Shown one piece after another: positions 52,178 to 61,522 of a DNA stretch of 62,611 nt. Position 1 is the stretch's first letter, and each line of letters opens with the position of its first letter. The translations under genes and the position numbers were made by a program. This DNA is from an uncultured Bacillota bacterium (GTDB lineage Bacteria; Bacillota; Clostridia; Christensenellales; Borkfalkiaceae), in contig CASEHS010000007.1 in NCBI GenBank assembly GCA_949287815.1, forward strand, positions 1 to 62,611, given 5' to 3'. The notes beneath the pieces were generated by a model. That model was given only the letters and a program-made list of their open reading frames with translations. It was not told the origin of the DNA and did no database searches.

Positions 52178-55100
52178 ATGATGAAACGAAAACTGTTGGT
52201 TATCGTAATGGCTGTCGTAATGGTATTTTCATGTGCCATAGGATTTGCCGCATGCGGCGACAAAGGCGATGGCGGCGGTGGCGGAGGCGGGAACGGCACG
52301 ACCTATACCGTGACGTTTGAAACGGTCGGCGGTACGGCGATCGACCCCGTAGAGGTAAATGCTGGCGATACCGTGGCAAGACCTACCAATCCGACCAAAA
52401 CAGGTGCGGAATTTATAGACTGGTTCACTACGAGTACATATGAGGGCGACCCCTACGATTTTTCAACGCCTGTTAATTCCAACATCACATTGTATGCGCA
52501 ATGGTCGGATGAAAATTATGCGGTCGTATTTGATGTGAACGGCGGTTCCCCAGTTATCGAATATGCGACCTATGCCTACGGCACCGAGATAGACGAGCCT
52601 GACGATCCTGAGCGCGTCGGCTATACATTCACGGGCTGGTACACCGACGTGAAATGTACAAAGGCAGCTTCTTTCCCTTATGAGGTGACGAAACATACTC
52701 GTTTTTATGCCGGTTGGGAAAGCGCGCGCGAAGTGACGGTGAACTTTAAGATCGCTATGTTACGGGGCGACACGCGCGATATCAACTATGACGAAGAAAT
52801 ACTCGCTCCGATGACGATAACGGCAGGCGAAGAGCTTACCCAGCCCGAAAATCCGAAGGATATTACTTATCTCGATGAAGACGGAACGCATACGCTAAAA
52901 TTTTCCTATTGGAATTTTGATCCCGTTTACGGCGACTATTCCGATGCAGTGCTTTTCCCCGTGCGCACTACGGATGTCGAAGAGATTACACTGTATGCCG
53001 TGTACGTTGAGGTGGACGAAGAAGACACCTATGCAAGCCTTACCGTTCACCCGAATAACGGCGAAGAAGAAACGGTAATGTATGGCGTACAGGGCGAGGC
53101 GCTCGCCATTTCCAACCTCAACGAACACGACCCCGCGCCATTCTATTCGGATAAAAAACTTCCTCGCAATCCGGGTTACGAGGCAACAGGATATTTCAAG
53201 ACGCCTGATTTTGAATCCGGCACGGTATACGAAATTCCTTTCGTGCTTGAAAACGAGCAGAACGATGTATATATCCGTTGGGAAAAGAAGGATGATCTTA
53301 CCGTTACGTTCGACTATGGGTTCGACAGCATCGAAGACGAGACCGCCACATTCTCATATCGCGGGCTTATAGAGCGCCCCGAAAATAAAATGGTGACGGG
53401 CTACACCTTCGACGGCTGGTATTATGAATTGTATTCGGCAGTGGAAGAACAGCGCTGGAATTTTGAAACGGATACGGCTTCCACGGATATTACGCTCACC
53501 GCAAAATGGGTGAAGACAGCAACGGTGATCACTTACGACACATGCGGCGGGTATGAGCGCAATCCTGTTGCCGTCAGCCAGGGACGTGAGATAAAAGAAT
53601 TGCCCATCCCTGTCCGTCAGACTGGCGATACAGTTTATAACTTCCTCGGTTGGTATCTCGACAGCGGATATACGCAGGAAGCGGCGCTGCCTATGACAAT
53701 AAACGAGGATATTACCCTTTACGCAAAGTGGAGCAACGCAATAGACATCAGTTTATTTGAAATTCTCGACATAGGCGCGTCAAATGACTATGGCTATTCG
53801 ATTCGCGTGAGGTCGAATGCGAAGGAAGAGATTTCAGGTTCCGTTACTTTACCTGCACGATATGGAGGTGAAGACATCAGACGAATAGAAACGAATGCCT
53901 TTGCTGATTGCATAAATATAACCGAAATCATTGTTCCAGACACTGTTGCTTATTTATATCAAAATGCTTTCAGCGGATGTTCTTCGCTTGAAAAAATCAC
54001 TCTTCCCGAAACTTTGAAACAGATAAGCCGAGGCGCTTTTTCCGGCTGTGAAAAACTTGCCGAAGTAAATTTCCCTGATTCGGCATACAGCATTTATGCC
54101 GATATATTTGCCGATTGCCCGCTCATGCTTGAACAGCTTGAACAGGATACAGACGGTAATTACTATTGGGAATCAGCATTCCTCGGTAAGAGCTATGTGA
54201 CGGGCGAAAAGGTAGAAGACGATACGACGACTTCTGTAACGGTGCGTGATGGGACTACCGTCGTAGCCACATATTCGCTCTATTATATGAACGCATTGGA
54301 AACGGTGACTTTTGCCGATACGGTAAAATATCTGCCGAGCTATGTATTCCCTGCCAATGACGATTGCCCCATTAAAACGATCAATCTGCCGGCATCATAT
54401 ACCGAAGCTGGAAATCTGACTACGCATTTTCCCGTTAACGTGGAAACTTTTACGCTCTCCGATGCGAATGAGGAATTTGACTTGATTGACGGTTGCCTGA
54501 TATATGTTGATGATAACCGTCTGATTGCCTCTACCGTAAACGCAACAACTATCCCCGACGGCGTTGTGATCATCGGTGAAAGTTCGTTTACGAACAAAAA
54601 GACTGAAACTGTGGTCATACCCGATACCGTCACTACTATTCGCGAAAATGCCTTTGCAAACAGTTCGTTTACGAATATCAATCTTCCTGACAGTGTCGGT
54701 ATTCTGGACAGTACGGCGTTTGCGGGTTGCTCGGATATGCTCTCCATCACGTTCGGCGCCGGAATCAATTTGCAGAACGCTGCGCTGTTTGATGATATGA
54801 ACAAACTTCAAACGTTGAGCGTGAGCGCGAATAACCCGTATATGTACAGTCAGACGGACGTGCTTTACAGCAAGGCGACGAACACTATCATGTACTTTGC
54901 GCCCAAACACACCGGCCCCATAGAACTGGCTGAAGGGCTTGAAACTTTGCCTGCAGATGTTTTTGACATCAGTTCGGGTATCATTGAAAGTTTCGTCATC
55001 CCCGACAGTGTAACGGCGATTGAAGACGGTGCTTTCGACAGTATGTCTGTCGGTTCGCTCTACCTCGGTAAAAACGTACCCAAACTGAATGCCGATATGG

Positions 55101-58009
55101 GGTCGTTGATTTTGGTGAGCAGCGTGGAGGTTTCTGCTGAAAACCCGTATATGACATCGGTCGACGGCGTGCTTTACAGCAAAGACATGACCGAACTTTT
55201 GCTGTTCCCCGCTGAACGCGCCGGCTACGTTTTCCCCGATACCGTTACAAAGGTCGACGACTATATTTATATGCCATACCTCGATGACCTGACCGTCGGT
55301 GCGGGTATTACGCGCGAAACGTTTGAATTCCTTTTGTACGGCAATGAAGAAAACGGATGGGAGCCGGCCGTAACGTACGGTCTGAACACAGTAAATGTGA
55401 GCGCTGATAACAAAGAACTTACCATTTTTGAAGGCGTGGTGTATTCCAAAGACAAAAAGGAACTCGTTTATATCCCTTCGGGGTTTGACGGTGACCTTAT
55501 TCTGCCCAAAGAGATGGAAACTATCGGCTCATACTTTACGACGCGTTCTTCTTTGTGGCATGCAAGCGGCGAAGACGCCGACTACAACACGATCCATATC
55601 AAGACATTGCGCGTAGAAGAAGACAGTATGCTGCGGGAAATTTCCGAAAGCGCGTTTGTAAATATCGCCGATAGAAGCGGCGGATCTGCAAGTTTCCCCG
55701 CTTGGGTAGAAATAAATGAGTATGAATGGGCTGACACGCAAATGCAGGTGGACGAAGTTGACCTGTCTAATGCGACGGAACTTGAAAGCATCGGCTCTTA
55801 TGCATTCTACCGATTGGATACGCTTACTTCGGTAAAATTGCCTGAAACTTCGTATGCGCTCGGAGCGAGTGCGTTTGCTGATTGCACAAGCCTTGAAAGT
55901 GTCAGCGGACTGGCGCAGGCGACAGTAGACAATTCCTTCTATAACTGTCCGAAACTTTTTAACGAAGACGGACTGCTGATCATAGACGGCGTGTTGCTTG
56001 GTTTTGACATTTCTTCTTCGAATCCAAATTTGACCGGCGACCTTATTATACCGGAAAACGTCACAAAGATCGCAGGCGGTGCTCTCCGCTGGGTGGTTCT
56101 GCGCAGCATACGCATTCCCGATACAGTAGAGCTTGTATGCGAGGGCGCCATAGATCCTTCCGCAGATATCATCATCTATATTGAAGGTGAAAATACGGAG
56201 TATGAGGACGGCTGGTACGTTGACGGCGGCGATTGCGAAATCGTTATAATGAGGAACGGAGAATCCGAAAGCGGAGTTTACTACTATGTTGAACCCGAAA
56301 CAGGGCTGTATTACAGGCTCGATCCGAACGGTACGGCAAGCCTCATCAACGATAATTCCGCAACCGAAGCATGGGCGGGAAATGTAACGCTCGGCAATGT
56401 AGTGAACGGCGGGGAAGAATACATTCTCACTGAGATCGGAGAAAACGCATTCGGTGTAAATAGCAGCGGCATCACAGGCATAACCTTGCCGGATACTCTT
56501 ATCAAGATAGGCGGGAGTACCTTTGACTACATCGCCGTTGAGGAGCTCACCATTCCCGACAGTGTTGAAGAGATAGGTACTTTCCTGTTCTACGGCAACG
56601 AAACAATTAAAAGAGTGACGCTTTCATCGCAAATCACTGAAATACCGGATTATACATTCTATGGCTGCACAGTATTGGAAACGGTAGAGTGCGGAAATAT
56701 AACTTCCATAGCGGATAACGCATTCAACGGATGTATCAATCTGAAAGACTTTGACTTTACGAATGTTGAAACGTTAGGCGGTTATGCCTTCCGGGACAGC
56801 GGCATTACGCAGGCCAATTTCACAAAAGTAAAGACGATAGGCGACTATGCTTTCAGCGGCTGTTCCGCGCTTACAACGCTCACCATGAACGAAGGGCTTA
56901 CAAGCGTCGGGAAACAGGCATTTGGCGGAACGGGCATCAAAGAACTTTCCGTTCCCGCTTCGCTCACCGAGGTCGGCGACCACGCATTCTACGGCAACAG
57001 CGCGCTTGAAAAAGTTACGTTTGCTGGCGGTGTGTATGGCAAAGGTGCATTCCAGCAAAACGCAGTGCTCGCGACGGTGGTTTTTGTTGGCGGCATAGAT
57101 TACGAGGTTGGCGATCAGGCATTCTGGCAATGTACGGGGCTTACTTCAGTCACATTCGGTAACGGACTTACTTCTATCGGCGCCTATGCTTTCAGCGAAA
57201 CGGCGATAACGTCGCTTTCCTTCCCCGCAACATTAAAGACTATAGGAGACCATGCGTTCTATGATTGCATTACGACTGTTCCTGTTAAAGACGGAGAAAG
57301 TTACGAAACGCCTTCGCTCACTTCCGTTACATTTGCAGAGGGATTGGAGAGTATAGGCAATTACGCATTCTATCATGCAGCGCTTTCCGAAGTAACTTTC
57401 CCTAAAACACTTAAAATCATCGGGGATTATGCGTTTTATTATAATTTTACGCAAACACTTTCCGAAACGGACGGAACGCTGACTAAGACTGCTACATTGA
57501 AGAAAATCAATTTCAGCGAAGGGCTTACAAGCATCGGTACATATGCGTTCTATATGGCACCCGTTGAAAGTCTGGTAATGCCGGCATCGCTCACGGAATA
57601 CGGTGATCTTGCATTCCTCGGTTGTTCGTCGTTGAAAGAGGTAACTTTCGCGGACGGTTCAACAAATATAGGCGGAAAAGATGTCTTCCAGTGCAAAGCA
57701 CTCGAAAAGGTGACTTTCGGTTCGAGCAACGGGCTTGTGATCGCGGCAAGAACATTCTACGGTGCAAGTGCGCTGAAAGAGATTGTCTTTGCCGAAAATT
57801 GCGCGGTCAAAGAAATGGGTGATTATGCGTTCGGCAATACCGCGCTTACAGAATTTACTCTGCCCGGAGTTGAAGTTATGGGCAGGCAGGTATTCTACCA
57901 CTGCACAGGTCTGACTCTAACCGTTCCCTATGCCGAGGATGCATTGCCGGAAGGCTGGTCGACAAACTGGAACACCACGGCTGACGCGAAAGTCGTCTAC
58001 GCCGGGTAA
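52178..58009 (+). CDS. BspA-like leucine-rich-repeat surface lipoprotein with InlB B-repeats
   Basis: The protein has 1943 residues. A lipoprotein signal peptide ends in GFAAC (Cys26), followed by a Gly-rich linker, then five or six Listeria-Bacteroides (InlB B/Flg_new) repeats at about 45-570 (for example YTVTFETVGG..FIDWFT...ITLYAQW). From about 570 to 1940 there are many BspA-type LRR_5 units of the form AFxxCxxLxxVxLPxxLxxIGxxAF. It is exported and lipid-anchored and would be exposed on the surface; host or partner-cell adhesion is the usual inference. AGGAGG is four bases before ATG 52178 and seven before ATG 52181, so the second may be used. G+C is higher than in the flanks. Confidence 0.9.
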   Translation: MMKRKLLVIVMAVVMVFSCAIGFAACGDKGDGGGGGGGNGTTYTVTFETVGGTAIDPVEVNAGDTVARPTNPTKTGAEFIDWFTTSTYEGDPYDFSTPVNSNITLYAQWSDENYAVVFDVNGGSPVIEYATYAYGTEIDEPDDPERVGYTFTGWYTDVKCTKAASFPYEVTKHTRFYAGWESAREVTVNFKIAMLRGDTRDINYDEEILAPMTITAGEELTQPENPKDITYLDEDGTHTLKFSYWNFDPVYGDYSDAVLFPVRTTDVEEITLYAVYVEVDEEDTYASLTVHPNNGEEETVMYGVQGEALAISNLNEHDPAPFYSDKKLPRNPGYEATGYFKTPDFESGTVYEIPFVLENEQNDVYIRWEKKDDLTVTFDYGFDSIEDETATFSYRGLIERPENKMVTGYTFDGWYYELYSAVEEQRWNFETDTASTDITLTAKWVKTATVITYDTCGGYERNPVAVSQGREIKELPIPVRQTGDTVYNFLGWYLDSGYTQEAALPMTINEDITLYAKWSNAIDISLFEILDIGASNDYGYSIRVRSNAKEEISGSVTLPARYGGEDIRRIETNAFADCINITEIIVPDTVAYLYQNAFSGCSSLEKITLPETLKQISRGAFSGCEKLAEVNFPDSAYSIYADIFADCPLMLEQLEQDTDGNYYWESAFLGKSYVTGEKVEDDTTTSVTVRDGTTVVATYSLYYMNALETVTFADTVKYLPSYVFPANDDCPIKTINLPASYTEAGNLTTHFPVNVETFTLSDANEEFDLIDGCLIYVDDNRLIASTVNATTIPDGVVIIGESSFTNKKTETVVIPDTVTTIRENAFANSSFTNINLPDSVGILDSTAFAGCSDMLSITFGAGINLQNAALFDDMNKLQTLSVSANNPYMYSQTDVLYSKATNTIMYFAPKHTGPIELAEGLETLPADVFDISSGIIESFVIPDSVTAIEDGAFDSMSVGSLYLGKNVPKLNADMGSLILVSSVEVSAENPYMTSVDGVLYSKDMTELLLFPAERAGYVFPDTVTKVDDYIYMPYLDDLTVGAGITRETFEFLLYGNEENGWEPAVTYGLNTVNVSADNKELTIFEGVVYSKDKKELVYIPSGFDGDLILPKEMETIGSYFTTRSSLWHASGEDADYNTIHIKTLRVEEDSMLREISESAFVNIADRSGGSASFPAWVEINEYEWADTQMQVDEVDLSNATELESIGSYAFYRLDTLTSVKLPETSYALGASAFADCTSLESVSGLAQATVDNSFYNCPKLFNEDGLLIIDGVLLGFDISSSNPNLTGDLIIPENVTKIAGGALRWVVLRSIRIPDTVELVCEGAIDPSADIIIYIEGENTEYEDGWYVDGGDCEIVIMRNGESESGVYYYVEPETGLYYRLDPNGTASLINDNSATEAWAGNVTLGNVVNGGEEYILTEIGENAFGVNSSGITGITLPDTLIKIGGSTFDYIAVEELTIPDSVEEIGTFLFYGNETIKRVTLSSQITEIPDYTFYGCTVLETVECGNITSIADNAFNGCINLKDFDFTNVETLGGYAFRDSGITQANFTKVKTIGDYAFSGCSALTTLTMNEGLTSVGKQAFGGTGIKELSVPASLTEVGDHAFYGNSALEKVTFAGGVYGKGAFQQNAVLATVVFVGGIDYEVGDQAFWQCTGLTSVTFGNGLTSIGAYAFSETAITSLSFPATLKTIGDHAFYDCITTVPVKDGESYETPSLTSVTFAEGLESIGNYAFYHAALSEVTFPKTLKIIGDYAFYYNFTQTLSETDGTLTKTATLKKINFSEGLTSIGTYAFYMAPVESLVMPASLTEYGDLAFLGCSSLKEVTFADGSTNIGGKDVFQCKALEKVTFGSSNGLVIAARTFYGASALKEIVFAENCAVKEMGDYAFGNTALTEFTLPGVEVMGRQVFYHCTGLTLTVPYAEDALPEGWSTNWNTTADAKVVYAG

Positions 58010-58031
58010 ACAATCTTATTTAACCATTCAA

Positions 58032-58056
58032 AGCCGCTCCGCAAGGGGCGGTTTTG
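58032..58056 (+). terminator. Terminator of the BspA-like gene
   Basis: CCGCTCC pairs with GGGGCGG around GCAA, followed by TTTT. Confidence 0.8.
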
Positions 58057-58110
58057 TTATGTAAAAAACAGAGCGAAAAACAGGGCGAAAAATGAAAATG
58101 GCAGTTAGAC

Positions 58111-58299
58111 GTGCGCTTGGCTTATATACAAGTCGGCGGCTTCGCTGACGGTGCGGCTGATGCCGCACCGTCACCCGCTCGCTGCGCTCGCGGGCGCCGA
58201 AGCCAAGCGCACGCCCCGACAAAACAAAGCGGGCAAACGGAAATCAAAGGCGGCGACGGCGCGGGCGTTCGCCGCTGAACCGCTTGGCGAATCGCCCGC
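58111..58299. repeat. Cluster of very G+C-rich palindromes
   Basis: Outer arms GTGCGCTTGGCTT (58111-58123) and AAGCCAAGCGCAC (58200-58212) enclose TGACGGTGCGGC/GCCGCACCGTCA (58146-58173) and a CCCGC/GCGGG hairpin. A separate 13-bp arm pair GCGGGCGTTCGCC / GGCGAATCGCCCGC with one bulge spans 58261-58299. Open frames across it on both strands look like products of the base composition. It may be a MITE-like insertion, a recombination site or a structured RNA; nothing identifies which. Confidence 0.6.
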
Positions 58300-58311
58300 T
58301 TACACCGTCGC

Positions 58312-58385
58312 GCCGCGCCTTGATTTTCACCGTCATATGATCCGCTACGCCGCGCCTTGATTTTCACCGTCATATGATCCGCTAC
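58312..58385 (+). repeat. Perfect 37-bp tandem duplication
   Basis: The unit GCCGCGCC...ATCCGCTAC occurs at 58312-58348 and again immediately at 58349-58385 without a change. A further 9-bp hairpin (AAGTCGCAA/TTGCGACTT) is at 58409-58431. Confidence 0.9.
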
Positions 58386-58431
58386 CTTTTCTTTCACTCT
58401 ATCAGGGTAAGTCGCAAGCCTTTTGCGACTT

Positions 58432-59246
58432 TCAAACAAGATAGCACCCAGCCGCAAAAAAGAAATATTTGACTACATACTTTCGGGAAAGCTCATCTGC
58501 GGAAACTGCAAACACCGTATGAGCGGAGAAAGCGGTACTTCAAGGAACGGAGAAATCCATTACTACTATGTCTGTCTCTCAAAACGGCGCGGAAAGGCGG
58601 ACTGCGATTGCAAAGCCGTCAAAAAGCAAGAGTTAGAAGATTATGTCATCGACGCTACCGTCTCTATGTTGCAACGGAACAGCATCATCACGCAAATCGC
58701 GGAGACCATAGTCAAAGTGCATGAAAAGATCATGCGGGACAATTCGGGCTTGCAGATACTCATCAAGAAGAGAGACGAAGCGCAAAGAGCCGCAGACAAT
58801 ATCGTGAAAGCCATAGAGCAAGGCATCATCATGGACTTTACGAAAGACAGGTTGGCTGCGTTGCAGGACGAATTGAACAGGCTGGACATCGAGATAAACA
58901 AAGAACGCAGAAAACCTACGCCCACGTCACCGTGGAAGACGTGGAAAAGTATCTGCTCTCCAAAGTCTTTGAAGACCCGGACGATATCAAAACACGCAAA
59001 CTGCTCGTAAACACCTTCATCCGCGACATCCTCTGGTACGGCGACCACATCGTCATCACTTACAACTTCCAAGAGTACGCCGCAACGGACAGGTTCTGCA
59101 AATCCTATGTCGAGCAATTAGAAAAGCAGGTCGGGGACGCTTTCCGATCTGATTCTTCTTTCCCTTTGTGTTCGTACAAATTCCGGCACTCGGCACCATG
59201 TGATACACCTATTGCAATTCGAACCTCCGTGGTTGGACAGCAATAG
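58432..59246 (+). pseudogene. Large serine recombinase, N-terminally truncated and frameshifted
   Basis: Starting at KIAPSRKKEIFDYILSGKLICGNCKHRMSG the frame matches the zinc-ribbon and coiled-coil C-terminal part of large serine recombinases (two CxxC-type pairs, then a Leu-rich coiled coil to about 58910). Near 58912 the frame shifts by one base and continues as VTVEDVEKYLLSKVFEDPDDIKTRKLLVNTFI...DHIVITYNF. The catalytic resolvase domain is missing; the GC-rich palindromes and tandem repeat lie where it should be. It is a remnant of the integrase that probably brought in this island. The frameshift could also be an assembly error, but the N-terminal loss cannot. Confidence 0.85.
59187..59199 (+). 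repeat. Right copy of the candidate attachment repeat
   Basis: CACTCGGCACCAT, directly after the recombinase remnant, matches the tRNA-Leu end with one extra G. The bases before it (CAAATTCCGG) also resemble the T-arm. See 50497-50508. Confidence 0.35.
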
Positions 59247-59261
59247 GTGTTTTACTTTTTA
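59205..59261 (+). terminator. Terminator at the right end of the island
   Basis: ACACCTATTGC pairs with GCAATAGGTGT (11 bp) with an inner AACC/GGTT stem, followed by T-rich sequence. Confidence 0.7.
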
Positions 59262-59333
59262 CGAATAAAATATTGAAATAGATTATTAATAACCAAACAA
59301 TGGATAAAGGTACTATTTTTATCCACTAAACCC

Positions 59334-59382
59334 AATAAGAGCGTAAGTTGCATAATTTAACTTACGCTCTTATTACTTTTAT
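59334..59382. terminator. Long terminator hairpin in the AT-rich gap
   Basis: A perfect 16-bp stem (AATAAGAGCGTAAGTT with AACTTACGCTCTTATT) and nine-base loop, followed by a T-rich run on the plus strand. It may also serve the remnant reading toward it on the minus strand. Confidence 0.7.
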
Positions 59383-59513
59383 TTATTAATATATTGATTT
59401 AACTTTTCTTTTGGAGTTATTATAGGTTTTTCGTCCTCATTTAAAAGTAGGGTTACCCCTCCTCCATATCCAAAAAACTGAAACAAATAATTTATTCTTG
59501 TTTCTTTGTCTAC
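59379..59513 (-). pseudogene. Short C-terminal protein remnant in the AT-rich gap
   Basis: An open minus-strand frame of 44 codons without a start codon, reading RINYLFQFFGYGGGVTLLLNE to KEKLNQYINK and a stop. The composition is protein-like in an otherwise AT-rich, non-coding stretch. It is bounded upstream by a stop codon. It is not recognised. The gap 59514-59940 holds a T9G9 tract at 59840-59857 and an 11-bp inverted repeat (59881-59891 with 59925-59935), and otherwise nothing supported. Confidence 0.3.
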
Positions 59514-59940
59514 TCAGATTTGTTTTTTTTCAATTTTACCTTATACTTTAGATAATATTGTATAGATCAATATTTTAGATAGTAAATTAATCCCCAATAT
59601 ATATACATCTAAAAAAATATACAAATAAAAAAATATAGTTTTTTTCTGAATCGGACGATATTTTTAAATAATACTATCAAAGCTGTTGTACTAAAATGTT
59701 TTATGGAATTTTAAGATTTAAATTAAAAAAGAAATTCCATTCTTTGCTTTATTATAACGAATAAGTGCCATGAAAGATAAAAAATGAATACTAACATTTG
59801 ACTTTGTGCTTAGTTTCGGCTAAAATAGAATACAGTAAATTTTTTTTTGGGGGGGGGAAGCATAATCAAAAATTTTTTAAATTGACTTTAAAAGGTAATT
59901 ATAGTAAAGTCATGTTAAAGTCAATATTAATTGAAAAAAG

Positions 59941-59972
59941 AAAACCCCAATCACATGATACTGTGATTGAGG
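59941..59972 (-). terminator. Terminator of tRNA-Trp
   Basis: On the minus strand CCTCAATCAC and GTGATTGGGG form a 10-bp stem (one wobble), followed by TTTT. Confidence 0.8.
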
Positions 59973-59977
59973 TAATG

Positions 59978-60052
59978 TGGCAGGGGAGACGCGATTCGAA
60001 CACGCAACCTACGGTTTTGGAGACCGCTACTCTACCATTGAGCCACTCCCCT
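59978..60052 (-). tRNA. tRNA-Trp (CCA)
   Basis: 75 bases with encoded CCA. Acceptor arms AGGGGAG and CTCCCCT, anticodon loop CTCCAAA with anticodon CCA, T-loop TTCGAAT. Confidence 0.95.
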
Positions 60053-60131
60053 AAAAAGCTTATTCATTATATAACAAAAAAAATATTTAGTCAAATGGTT
60101 TTTTGACTGTTTACAAAAAAAGGAGATAAAA

Positions 60132-60944
60132 ATGAAAAAACAATACAAACTCGGTGTGATCGGTGGCGGCTTTATGGCGCAGGCAATTGTTAAAGGTGTG
60201 GTATATTCCGATTTTTTAAAGGCAAAAAAAATAATTGTATCTGATCCTTCCTCACTGGCGTTAGAAAAGATGGGGAGTATCGGGGTTCATACCAGTGTAA
60301 ACAATAGGGATGTCGCTGAAAATTCTGAGTTTGTGTTATTTGCGGTAAAACCTCAAAATTTTACAGAAATTTCTGAAAGTATACGCGGTTTACCTGTGGA
60401 AAAGGTTATTTCCATTATGGCAGGGGTGAAAAAACAAAAAATAAAGGATCATCTTTTTGGTAAATCCGTAAAAGTGGCGCGGGCAATGCCAAATTTACCT
60501 TGTTCAATCGGATCGGGTATGACTGCTGTTGATTTGAATGATTTTGCGTCTGACGCTGACGATTGTGCGTTTGTAAATTCTGTTTTTAATTGTCTGGGGA
60601 CAGTATTGGGCGTGTCTGAAGAAAAACTTAACGCTGTTACGGGAATAAGTGGCAGTGGACCTGCATATGTATATATGTTCATTGAAGGCTTGATCAATGC
60701 AGGGATTAAACAAGGTCTTACCGAGGATGAGGCCAAAACGCTTGCAGTTAATACTGTTTTTGGTGGGGCAGACATGGTTGCTCATTCGGAAGACAAGACG
60801 ATTTCAGAATTGATATCTGCTGTGTGCAGTAAAGGCGGAACGACGATACAGGCGGTAGAGTCTTTCAGAAATGACGATATGTATGGCATGATAGACAGAG
60901 CCGTTTCCGCATGTGTGAAACGTGCTGAGGAGCTTTCGGAATAA
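60132..60944 (+). CDS. proC: Pyrroline-5-carboxylate reductase
   Basis: The protein has 270 residues. It reduces pyrroline-5-carboxylate to proline with NAD(P)H. The Rossmann motif is LGVIGGGFMAQAIVKG, followed by FAVKPQN and ISIMAGVKK. The C-terminal signature VTGISGSGPAYVYMFIEGLINAG and AVCSKGGTTIQAV complete it. AGGAG precedes the ATG. proB and proA are not in the window. The following rnhA gene starts three bases after its stop. Confidence 0.95.
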   Translation: MKKQYKLGVIGGGFMAQAIVKGVVYSDFLKAKKIIVSDPSSLALEKMGSIGVHTSVNNRDVAENSEFVLFAVKPQNFTEISESIRGLPVEKVISIMAGVKKQKIKDHLFGKSVKVARAMPNLPCSIGSGMTAVDLNDFASDADDCAFVNSVFNCLGTVLGVSEEKLNAVTGISGSGPAYVYMFIEGLINAGIKQGLTEDEAKTLAVNTVFGGADMVAHSEDKTISELISAVCSKGGTTIQAVESFRNDDMYGMIDRAVSACVKRAEELSE

Positions 60945-60947
60945 TTC

Positions 60948-61388
60948 ATGAAAAAAGTAGAGTTATATACAGACGGCGCGTGTTCGGGAAATCCAGGTGC
61001 TGGAGGATATGGTGCGATTCTTATTTATAAAGGAATTGAACGGGAGATCAGCGGTGGAGAAGTCAGCACTACGAACAACAGAATGGAAATTTTTGCGGTT
61101 ATTGCCGGGCTGGAATGTTTGAAAGAAAGTTGTGAGGTTACCGTTTACAGTGATTCTGCTTATACAGTAAATGCGTTTACGGAAGGCTGGATTTACGGAT
61201 GGATGAAGAATAGCTGGAAAAAAGCAGACGGAAAGCCTGTGGCAAATTCAGAGTTATGGCAAAGGCTTTACGATCTTACCCAAAAACACAAAATTAAATT
61301 TGTGAAAGTAAAGGGCCATGCTGACAATGAATATAATAACAGGTGTGATGAATTGGCAAGGTCTGCGATCATAAAAATTAATGGTTAA
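60948..61388 (+). CDS. rnhA: Ribonuclease HI
   Basis: The protein has 146 residues. It cleaves RNA in RNA-DNA hybrids. Catalytic acids are Asp in VELYTDGACSGNPG, Glu in TTNNRMEIFAV, Asp in VYSDSAYTVNA, and the late Asp in RCDELAR; the His of VKGHADNEYNNRCD is also present. The basic protrusion (GWMKNSWKKADGKPV) is the E. coli type. It follows proC closely. Confidence 0.95.
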   Translation: MKKVELYTDGACSGNPGAGGYGAILIYKGIEREISGGEVSTTNNRMEIFAVIAGLECLKESCEVTVYSDSAYTVNAFTEGWIYGWMKNSWKKADGKPVANSELWQRLYDLTQKHKIKFVKVKGHADNEYNNRCDELARSAIIKING

Positions 61389-61522
61389 ACTAAAATAAAA
61401 AATAATTTTGCGTAAAGTTTTTAATTATACACAATAAAAATAATAGTAAAAATCTATTTTGTTTTCCGTTTGATTCAGAATCAGATGCTGAAAATTACTA
61501 CAAACGGGTTTGGATATTTATT

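Noticed and set aside
58122-58457. Overlapping G+C-rich frames on both strands
   Set aside because: They cover the palindrome cluster and tandem repeat. Open frames are expected there from the base composition, and the peptides look like no protein.
58933-59246. Separate gene for the second half of the recombinase
   Set aside because: Its beginning (VTVEDVEKYLL) continues the recombinase C-terminal domain. It is one gene broken by a frameshift.
59798-60106. 102-codon plus-strand frame
   Set aside because: It runs through the T9G9 tract and antisense through tRNA-Trp. It has no ribosome site.
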